NCBI GenBank assembly: GCA_964452725.1
Contig: CAYVMX010000014.1
Span: forward strand, 1 to 28,800
From: CAYVMX01 sp964452725
GTDB taxonomy: Bacteria; Patescibacteriota; Gracilibacteria; JAHISY01
Reading direction: 5' to 3'
DNA length: 28,800 nt
Part shown: piece by piece, positions 1-7,537 of the stretch
How positions within the stretch are numbered: the first letter of the stretch is position 1
Layout of the letters: every line of letters begins with the position of its first letter
Made by a program: the position numbers and the translations under genes
The notes under the pieces: generated by a model
Told to the model about the DNA's origin: nothing
The model's database searches: none
What the model saw: only the letters and a program-made list of their open reading frames with translations

Positions 1-763
<763 letters not shown>

Positions 764-1022
764 AAAATTTGAATCTCATTTTTAAGAAAATGAGTAAAAA
801 AAAGTAAATTTGATCGCTATCAATTACTTGATAGCAGACTTTCTCTACTGCATCCTGAATATTTGTTTACTGTCTCCGGCGTTACGAGAACTAATGTTCT
901 CATAGACCTTACCTATGGCTGCCGAGACAGTTGAATGAATTTGCTGATCGACCGAGATGTGAAGGAACAAACGACTCTGAAGTCGGAGGCAAAAGATACA
1001 CTCCGAACAAAAGCGCCAGAGC
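764..1022 (-). other. 16S rRNA precursor leader with several strong hairpins
   Basis: This stretch between the rRNA promoter and the mature 16S 5' end holds no convincing gene. It contains perfect inverted repeats: CTCATTTT/AAAATGAG (775-794), GCTATCAA/TTGATAGC (816-835), GAGAAC/GTTCTC (886-901), CATAG/CTATG (901-917) and CGACT/AGTCG (972-985). An outer stem, 870-880 with 921-930, encloses the 886-901 and 901-917 hairpins as a three-way junction. The likely role is rRNA processing or folding, which is inferred. No boxA-like antitermination sequence was recognised. Confidence 0.6.
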
Positions 1023-1051
1023 AGTGTAAAGGACTAGCAATTCAAAGTCAA
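1023..1051 (-). promoter_or_regulatory. rRNA promoter (sigma70-type)
   Basis: On the minus strand, -35 TTGACT (1046-1051) is followed after exactly 17 nt by -10 TACACT (1023-1028). This is the best consensus promoter in the window and points into the 16S gene. Transcription would start near 1016, giving a leader of about 250 nt. Confidence 0.8.
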
Positions 1052-1084
1052 CACTTTTTTTACTAATTTTCGGAATAATGAACC

Positions 1085-1093
1085 TGCTAAAAT
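1085..1093 (+). promoter_or_regulatory. Extended -10 of priA (leaderless mRNA)
   Basis: TGCTAAAAT is an extended -10 (TGn plus TAAAAT, 1088-1093) lying only 6 nt before the GTG start at 1100, so transcription should begin at or next to the start codon. No convincing -35 is present. The same motif precedes several other genes in the window. Confidence 0.6.
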
Positions 1094-1099
1094 CAGCTA

Positions 1100-3022
1100 G
1101 TGAAATATGTAGATCTAGCTTTCCCGACTGCTCCCACTGCCTTTACCTATGCTACAGATTTCGACGTACAGGCAGGCGACCTAGTCGTTGCGCCACTACG
1201 TAACAGCGTGGTAAACGGAGTCGTCATCGCAGTCCACACCAACAAACCAAACTACCAAACTAAATCAACTAAAGAATTAATTCGCAAGGCGGTGCTGACT
1301 GACTGGCAAGTAAAAACTGCTCTGTGGATCAACCAGTACTACCATGCGCACCTCGGCAAGACGCTACGACTCTGGCTACCCGAGCGTGTGTGGAACGACA
1401 CTCCTTTGAAAAGAAAGACCAAACAAGTGGAACTGAAACCTGTGCCACAGAAAAAAAAGCAGCTGAATGCTGCTCAAGCTACCGCCTTGAAAAGTATCTT
1501 GAAATCCAAAAAAACATGTCTCCTCCATGGCATCACCGGCAGCGGCAAGACTGAGGTTTATCTCCAAGCGATTTTGAAAGTACTAGATGCTGGCAAACAA
1601 GCGATCTTGCTCGTACCTGAGATCGCCCTGACTCCTCAGCTCGTCGGCTATTTCGCTGCGTCGATTGAGGCGAAAAAGATCGCCGTAATCCACAGCCACC
1701 TCGCCGAAGGAGCGCGACTCGCCACTTGGGAGCGGATCAAAGCTGGTGAAGTACGACTCATCATCGGCAGCCGCAGTGCACTCTTTGCACCGGCAGATAA
1801 TGTAGGGATCATAATCCTCGATGAGGAGCACGAATGGACTTATAAAAACGATCAGTCCCCTCGCTACCACGCTCGCACAGTCGCGACGAAGATGGCTGAG
1901 CTGACAGGTGCGAAACTCGTACTCGGTAGCGCCACTCCGAGTCTGGAGAGCTACGCGGCAGCGCAAGCGAGACGAATCCAGTTGCTCGAGTTGCCCAAAC
2001 GTATCGACGATGTACCGTTACCACCAGTCGAGATCGTGAATCTGACGAACGAACTCAAGAAACAGAATTACTCGATTTTTTCTGAACGACTGACGGAGGA
2101 AATCCAAAAACGACTCAAGAAAAAAGAACAAGTCGTCCTGCTGCTCAATAAGCGCGGCTACTCGACCAGCATCGTCTGTCGCGACTGTGGTGAGGCACTG
2201 GAGTGTGTGAACTGCTCTGTGCCGCTGACTTTCCATCAGTTCAACAATCGCTGTCTCTGCCACCTCTGCGGACACTTCGAACCGATCCCGAGTGCTTGTC
2301 CTGCCTGTGGCAGCCTACGAATCAAGCAGCTCGGTACGGGTACACAAAAGCTCGAGAGTGAGCTAGCGCAGATCTGTCCAACGGCGAAAGTCCTACGCGC
2401 AGACAAAGACACTACTACTACGCGCGGTAGTCATCAGGCAATCTATGAAAAATTCCGCTCGGGTGAAGCGGATATCCTCGTCGGCACGCAGATCGTCGCC
2501 AAGGGTCTCGACCTACCCAACGTCACACTCGTCGGTGTGCTGCTCGCCGATGTCGGTCTCCACCTCCCCGACTTCCGCGCCGCGGAAAAAACTTTCTGCC
2601 TGCTGACCCAAGTCGCTGGTAGAGCAGGACGTGCGAGCAAAACTGGTGAAGTAATAATCCAAACCTACTCACCACAGCACCCCGCTATCCGTGCTGCTGC
2701 CCGACACGACTACGCCACCTTCGCCGCAGCAGAGCTAAAAGAACGCCAAGAGTTTGGCTATCCACCCTTTGGGCAGATCGTGAAGTTCGCCTTCGTCAAT
2801 GTGAGCGAGAGTAAGGCTCGCAGGTCGGCGATCGCTCTCGCCGAGCAGATCAAACAAACCAAAACTGGTCGTGTCCACGCTACTCCGGCTCTGATCAGTA
2901 AGATTCACAATAAATACCACTGGCACGTCATCTGGCAGGGACGAGACCCTAGTCTACTCTGGCAGAATATCGAAATACCAGAGGGCTGTCGGGTAGATGT
3001 CGACCCAGTGCAGGTAGTCTAG
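1100..3022 (+). CDS. priA: Primosomal protein N' (replication restart helicase PriA)
   Basis: PriA is a superfamily 2 3'-5' DNA helicase that recognises stalled forks and D-loops and reloads the replisome. The 640-residue product has an N-terminal DNA-binding region (about 1-110), Walker A GITGSGKT at 144-151, DEEH at 241-244, and a helicase C-terminal half containing GTQIVAKGLDLPNVTLVG and QVAGRAGR. A cysteine-rich zinc region starts at C360 (CRDCGEALECVNC, then CHLCG and CPACG), typical of PriA. Length is somewhat short compared with about 730 in E. coli. The start is GTG at 1100, chosen because the family N-terminus begins there and an extended -10 lies 6 nt upstream. It diverges from the 16S gene. 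The TAG stop overlaps that of a possible small gene on the other strand. Confidence 0.96.
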   Translation: MKYVDLAFPTAPTAFTYATDFDVQAGDLVVAPLRNSVVNGVVIAVHTNKPNYQTKSTKELIRKAVLTDWQVKTALWINQYYHAHLGKTLRLWLPERVWNDTPLKRKTKQVELKPVPQKKKQLNAAQATALKSILKSKKTCLLHGITGSGKTEVYLQAILKVLDAGKQAILLVPEIALTPQLVGYFAASIEAKKIAVIHSHLAEGARLATWERIKAGEVRLIIGSRSALFAPADNVGIIILDEEHEWTYKNDQSPRYHARTVATKMAELTGAKLVLGSATPSLESYAAAQARRIQLLELPKRIDDVPLPPVEIVNLTNELKKQNYSIFSERLTEEIQKRLKKKEQVVLLLNKRGYSTSIVCRDCGEALECVNCSVPLTFHQFNNRCLCHLCGHFEPIPSACPACGSLRIKQLGTGTQKLESELAQICPTAKVLRADKDTTTTRGSHQAIYEKFRSGEADILVGTQIVAKGLDLPNVTLVGVLLADVGLHLPDFRAAEKTFCLLTQVAGRAGRASKTGEVIIQTYSPQHPAIRAAARHDYATFAAAELKERQEFGYPPFGQIVKFAFVNVSESKARRSAIALAEQIKQTKTGRVHATPALISKIHNKYHWHVIWQGRDPSLLWQNIEIPEGCRVDVDPVQVV

Positions 3023-3243
3023 GCTGCCTCTTCAAAGACCGCTTGCCGACTACAAGCAGGACGTTTTGCATTTGCCTCAACTCTCCGTCTGTTTTCAGTT
3101 AGTTCTCGTTTGCGAATATGCTCGGCTACTTCGAATGGTAGAGAAAATACCGCACCAACACCAAGCCTGGCTTCTCGTTCGTCAAGCTTTTTTTGATGAG
3201 CTACACGTGTATCTGTCGGATTTTCTGACTCTAAATTCTTCAT
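3019..3243 (-). CDS. Possible small hypothetical protein (74 aa)
   Basis: I do not recognise this 74-residue, strongly charged, probably soluble protein; it has no signal peptide or membrane segment. It fills the space between priA and the ileS leader, and its TAG stop interlocks with the priA stop (CTAG palindrome, 3019-3022). An AGGAG-like sequence lies about 14 nt upstream of the ATG at 3243, farther than usual. Support is positional only: an uninterrupted frame in otherwise unused space, ending exactly at its neighbour's stop. It could be a chance ORF. Confidence 0.4.
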   Translation of the reverse strand: MKNLESENPTDTRVAHQKKLDEREARLGVGAVFSLPFEVAEHIRKRELTENRRRVEANAKRPACSRQAVFEEAA

Positions 3244-3296
3244 AATTAAAATCGGGTCTCCTATTTTAAAGGAAAATTTTTGTAAAACAAATATAT

Positions 3297-3324
3297 TTGA
3301 ACTACTCTAGTACTCAGTTAAATA
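3297..3324 (+). promoter_or_regulatory. Promoter of the ileS T-box leader
   Basis: -35 TTGAAA (3297-3302), a 16-nt spacer and -10 TTAAAT (3319-3324) predict a start near 3331, directly at the first hairpin of the T-box leader. The match to consensus is moderate; its position relative to the riboswitch is the main support. Confidence 0.5.
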
Positions 3325-3330
3325 ACCCAT

Positions 3331-3532
3331 TTGAGCGGCGATCAACCGCAAGGGGCTGGCAGAAAAGGCACTGAGCCTGAGTAGATCCAGACGGGAGCAC
3401 AATCTCCCGAAACCAAAACGAAGAAAGTACAATCCTGAGGTGGTACCGCCCCGCACGGGGCCCTCGGTAAATAATATTGTTCGAGTTTATCGAGGACTTC
3501 TCGACTTCACTCGAAGACTAACTACCACCTCA
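3331..3532 (+). promoter_or_regulatory. T-box riboswitch upstream of ileS (ultrashort Stem I, translational type)
   Basis: Elements in order: a short hairpin GCGG/CCGC (3336-3339 with 3347-3350) whose terminal loop CGAUCAA carries the Ile codon AUC (3342-3344). Stem II follows: CUGG/CCAG (3357-3360 with 3387-3390), AGGC/GCCU (3366-3369 with 3375-3378) and a loop-E-like AGAA opposite AGUAGA. A third stem is CGGGAG/CTCCCG (3392-3397 with 3404-3409). The antiterminator-type element then has helix CUGAGG/CCUCGG (3435-3440 with 3462-3467), the 7-nt bulge UGGUACC (3441-3447), and helix GCCCC/GGGGC (3448-3452 with 3457-3461). UGGU would pair with the ACCA end of uncharged tRNA-Ile. There is no U-run, so control is probably translational. 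The architecture matches actinobacterial ileS T-boxes, which present the codon in a hairpin loop. Confidence 0.9.
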
Positions 3533-6500
3533 TGCCAAATAAAAATCACTTCCCCAAAGTCAATCCCAAACAGAGCTTCCCCGAGCTAGAGGAAGCAGTT
3601 TTGAAATACTGGCAAAAAGAAAAGATCTTCGAGGAGTCGGTCGAGCGAGAGCCGACGAAAGGCGAATTCAAATTCTACGATGGTCCACCTTTCGCTACGG
3701 GTCTGCCACACTACGGGCATATCCTCCAGGGCGTAATCAAAGACCTGATCCCTCGGTACAAGACAATGCAGGGCTACCGCGTACCACGTGTCTGGGGCTG
3801 GGACTGCCACGGACTGCCCGTGGAGAACTTAATCGAAAAAGAACTAAAACTAGCAGACAAAGCCGCGCTGGAACAGTACGGCGTAGGTAAATTTAACGAA
3901 GCCTGCCGTGACAGCGTCCTGCGCTACGCGCAGGAATGGAAGCAGACAGTGAGTCGCATGGGTCGCTGGATCGACATGGAGCACGACTACCAGACGATGA
4001 ACATCGAGTACATGGACTCCGTCTGGTGGGTCTTTGGTCAGCTGTGGGAGAAAGGTCTGATCTACGAAGGACTGAAACCGATGCACGTCTGCCCGCGCTG
4101 TGTCACACCGCTGAGCAACTTCGAGGTCGGGCAAGGCTACAAAGACATTACTGATCTCAGTGCCATTGCGAAATTCAAAGTAGAAACTTTTACAAATTCA
4201 GACGGTGTAGTCCAAGCAGCAGAAAAAAATACCTACTTTCTTGCGTGGACGACAACACCGTGGACATTACCAGGAAACATCGCGCTAGCAATTGGGGGGA
4301 AAATAAATTATGCCCTTGTTCAATCTGGCAATGAAAAATTCTGGCTTGCAAAAGATCTAATAGAAAAAGTATTTAGTGATCAAGAAATTAAAATTATCGT
4401 AGAAAAAACTGGCAAAGAATTAGAAAGTTCGGATTTTAGATATGAACCGCTCTTCCCTTACTACAAAAATTCTGGTGGCAACATATTCAGAGTAGTCGCC
4501 GCGGACTTCGTCGGAGCAGAAGACGGTACGGGCATCGTCCACATCGCGCCAGCCTTCGGTGAGGACGATATGCAAGTGGCAAAAGCCAATGATCTGCCGA
4601 CTATTCAGCACGTCAGCATGGAAGGAAAATTCAAATCAGAAGTAAAAGACTGGGCTGGTGAGCCAGTCAAACCAGCTGATGATGTGATGAAAACAGATCG
4701 TAAGATCGTCGCTTGGCTGGACAAAGCAGGCAAGCTTTTCAAACAAGAGAACTACAAACACAGCTACCCCCACTGCTGGCGCTGCGATACGCCGCTCTTG
4801 AACTACGCTACTTCTAGCTGGTTCGTCGCAGTGGAAAAGATCAAAGAGGATCTGCTAAAAAACAACGAACAAATCAACTGGGTACCGGAACATATCAAAG
4901 CTGGACGCTTCGGCAAGTGGCTCGCAGGCGCACGTGACTGGGCTATCAGCCGCAACCGCTACTGGGGTGCGCCGCTGCCTGTCTGGCGCTGTGACTCTTG
5001 CGATGAAGCTGTCTGTGTCAGCTCAAAAGCTGAGCTAGAAAAACTCACTGGCAAAAAGGTAGACGATCTACACAAACACTTCGTAGATGAGATGAGCTGG
5101 GACTGTCAGTGTGGGGGTAAGCTCCAACGTATCCCCGAAGTACTGGACTGCTGGTTCGAGAGCGGCAGTATGCCCTACGCGCAGAGCGCGACGAAAGACC
5201 AAACCCAGCTCCCTGCCGACTTCATCGCCGAAGCCCAAGACCAGACACGTGGGTGGTTTTATACGCTCCATGTCCTAGCTACAGCGCTGCAAAACAAACC
5301 TGCTTATCAAAACGTAGTCTGCTCCGGACTCGTACTCGCCGAGGACGGTCAAAAGATGAGTAAGAGTAAAAAAAACTACCCTGACCCGAGCAAGATTTTT
5401 CACGACTACGGTGCCGATGCGATGCGACTGTATCTCATGAGCTCGCCGGTCGTCGAGGCAAAAGAACTCCGCTTCACCGAGCGTGGTGTCGAGGAGACGC
5501 TACGTAGTGTGCTGCTGCCGCTGTGGAATACTTACTACTTCTTCACCACTTATGCCAATGCCGACGGCTGGGAGCAAACTGAACTACCAGCGAAGCTCAC
5601 CAATAAACTCGATCGCTGGATTCTCTCTGAGCTAAATATTTTGGTCAAAACTATGACAGAAGAGCTGGATAAATATGAGATCAACGCAGCGGTACGCCCG
5701 CTCGCTGGCTTCCTCGACGGTCTGACGAACTGGTACATCCGCCGTAGTCGTCGTCGTTTTTGGAAGAGTGAGAGCGATACGGACAAAAACGAAGCCTACG
5801 CTACGCTGCTCCACGTACTGACCACTGTGAGCCAGCTGCTCGCTCCTGTCTGTCCATTTTTAGCTGAAAAAATCTATCGNNNNNNNNNNNNNNNNNNNNN
5901 NNNNNNNNNNNNNNNNNNNNNNNNNNNNNNNNNNNNNNNNNNNNNNNNNNNNNNNNNNNNNNNNNNNNNNNNNNNNNNNCTGTGAGCCAGCTGCTCGCTC
6001 CTGTCTGTCCATTTTTAGCTGAAAAAATCTATCGTGATCTCACCGATGAAAAGTCGGTACATCTGACCGAGTGGCCAGTAGTGGATGAGAAACGGATAGA
6101 TGAGGAACTATCCGCCGAGATAAACACAGTCCAAAAAATAATCTCAGCAGGACTGGCGATTCGTGGTCGTGAAAAGATCAAAGTCCGACAGCCGCTCGCC
6201 AGTGCTACCGTCGCTCTGCCAGCGGGGATCGAATCTGACGTGCTAAAGACGGAGCTGGCAACTATCCAAGAAGAACTCAATGTAAAAAAGATCGAATTCG
6301 CCAAAGATCCAGCGATAATAGCCGAGACAGTCGTAAATGTGAATGCGCGTGCACTTGGTCCCCGCTTGGGTAAAAAAGTCCAAGAGTGCATTAAGGAGGC
6401 TAAGGCTGGGAAATTCGAAGTCAAAGCGGACGGCGTCCATATCGCAGGCGAAGTACTGACTGGTGAGGAAGTCTCAGTTGGATTTGTAGGCAAGGAGGGT

Positions 6501-6806
6501 TCGGCAGCCGAAAGCGAAGCTGGTATCGTCGTCGCCCTTGATACAAAGATCACACCCGAGCTAAAGCTAGAAGGACGCGCCCGCGACCTTGTCCGTGCGA
6601 TTCAGGACTTGCGAAAACAGGCAGGCTACGATGTGTCGGATCGCATAGAGCTGGGTGTTGCTGGTGCAGATGAGGTGCTAAAAAAGTGGGCAGAGTATAT
6701 CCAAGCCGAAACCCTCGCAAAAAAGCTCTCAGTGACTATCGAAACTCCTGACGCAAAAACTGAGGTAGAAGGTATAAAAATCACAATCAAGAAGTTGCAA
6801 AAGTAG
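3532..6806 (+). CDS. ileS: Isoleucine--tRNA ligase (interrupted by an artificial assembly gap)
   Basis: Class I synthetase that charges tRNA-Ile and edits valine. The HIGH-type motif PHYGH is at residues 59-63 in a GPPFATGLPHYGH context typical of type 2 (eukaryote-like, usually mupirocin-tolerant) IleRS. The CP1 editing region lies at about 190-390 and KMSKS at 608-612, followed by the anticodon-binding domain. The 100 Ns at 5880-5979 break the frame, but the 55 nt before the gap (5825-5879) are repeated exactly after it (5980-6034) in the same codon phase. Collapsing 155 nt gives a single 1039-aa protein, the expected length for type 2. The start is ATG at 3532, with no Shine-Dalgarno nearby. 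It is preceded by a T-box and probably heads an operon with the yvlD-like gene, secG, the binding protein and ruvX. An AT-richer patch lies at about 4165-4490 in the editing domain. Confidence 0.97.
5825..5879 (+). repeat. 55-bp contig-end overlap, left copy
   Basis: Identical to 5980-6034 on the other side of the N gap and in the same codon phase of ileS. It is read as overlapping contig ends, not as a biological repeat. Confidence 0.95.
5880..5979. other. Scaffold gap (100 N)
   Basis: Exactly 100 ambiguous bases, the usual placeholder for a gap of unknown size. The flanking sequences are the same 55 bp, so the true gap length is probably minus 55, meaning the contigs overlap. Confidence 0.98.
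5980..6034 (+). repeat. 55-bp contig-end overlap, right copy
   Basis: Exact copy of 5825-5879. The frame continues from here to the ileS stop at 6806. The GTG at 5982 is not a real start codon. Confidence 0.95.
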
Positions 6807-6830
6807 CGGAAAACACGGAAAATAATCTCA

Positions 6831-7244
6831 ATGATCCGCCGTTTTATACTTTCGCTCATTGTTAATTCTGCCGCACTCTATGCGATAGATTATTTTGTGC
6901 TGGATTTTTGCCTACTGACCAAATCAGCTGACACTTGTCCAACGACTGTAACTGGCAGTATCATTGCCTTCGCAGTTGGTGGGCTACTACTCGGTATTTT
7001 GAATTTCTTTATCAAACCAGTACTCAAACTACTATCTATGCCGGTGACATTTCTGACGATGGGACTTTTTATGTTTGTAATCAATGCAGTTGTACTTTGG
7101 CTACTAGTCTGGCTCATCAATACACTCCAGCTAACTAATCTGCATATCCTCGTCACGGGCAACCCAGTCTGGTTGACCTACCTTTATACTGGCTTTGGAC
7201 TCGGTATTTTCAATCTCCTCACCCACTGGCTTGTAAAAAAATAA
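6831..7244 (+). CDS. YvlD / phage-holin-family-4-like membrane protein
   Basis: A 137-residue integral membrane protein with about four hydrophobic segments (roughly 4-26, 43-63, 68-95 and 113-132). The segment GGLLLGILNFFIKPVLKLLS followed by LPVTFLTMGLF-like sequence (here MPVTFLTMGLFMFVINAVVLW) is the signature of the YvlD family (Pfam phage_holin_4_2). The family's function is not firmly known; the holin name is historical and nothing here suggests a prophage. It lies 24 nt after ileS and 13 nt before secG on the same strand, so it is probably co-transcribed. No clear Shine-Dalgarno precedes the ATG. Confidence 0.85.
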   Translation: MIRRFILSLIVNSAALYAIDYFVLDFCLLTKSADTCPTTVTGSIIAFAVGGLLLGILNFFIKPVLKLLSMPVTFLTMGLFMFVINAVVLWLLVWLINTLQLTNLHILVTGNPVWLTYLYTGFGLGIFNLLTHWLVKK

Positions 7245-7257
7245 CTTACCTTTTCAA

Positions 7258-7479
7258 ATGCAAAACATCCTCTACTGGTCTCAGATCGTCATCGCAATAC
7301 TACTTATAGTAGTAATTTTACTTCAGCAAAAATCAACCGGTTTAGGTTCAGCCATTGCCGGTGGTGGTACTGGTGGTCAATCCACCAAGCGCGGTGTAGA
7401 TCGCCTACTTGGTATTTTGACCGGCATTTTGGCAGGACTTTTTTGTGCCAACGCAATTGCCTATCTGTTTGTAATTTAG
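7258..7479 (+). CDS. secG: Preprotein translocase subunit SecG
   Basis: A 73-residue protein with two transmembrane helices (about 6-24 and 48-71), separated by the conserved glycine-rich loop LLQQKSTGLGSAIAGGGTGGQ. This is the diagnostic pattern of SecG, the small accessory subunit of the SecYEG channel that supports SecA-driven export. Length is normal for the family. It sits directly after the yvlD-like gene and before an exported, membrane-anchored binding protein. The stop is TAG. Confidence 0.95.
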   Translation: MQNILYWSQIVIAILLIVVILLQQKSTGLGSAIAGGGTGGQSTKRGVDRLLGILTGILAGLFCANAIAYLFVI

Positions 7480-7537
7480 AGCTACGCTCAAATAATAATT
7501 TTGCTACGGAGTAAGTGGCTACTAATGTTTTATATTC

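Noticed and set aside
3312..3383. Pairing of TACTCAG (3312-3318) with CTGAGTA (3377-3383) as a basal Stem I of the T-box
   Set aside because: It would overlap the predicted promoter and conflict with the better Stem II (CUGG/CCAG plus AGGC/GCCU with a loop-E motif). The ultrashort hairpin at 3336-3350 explains the codon loop without it.
3468..3531. Rho-independent terminator after the T-box
   Set aside because: Short hairpins such as 3490-3504 exist, but no U-run follows, so attenuation by transcription termination is not supported.
6029..6553. 174-aa open frame antisense to ileS
   Set aside because: Serine-rich shadow of the real coding strand with no start signal or recognisable sequence.
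5982..6806. A separate 274-aa gene starting with GTG after the N gap
   Set aside because: It is the C-terminal part of ileS, in phase with the upstream part once the duplicated 55 bp are collapsed.
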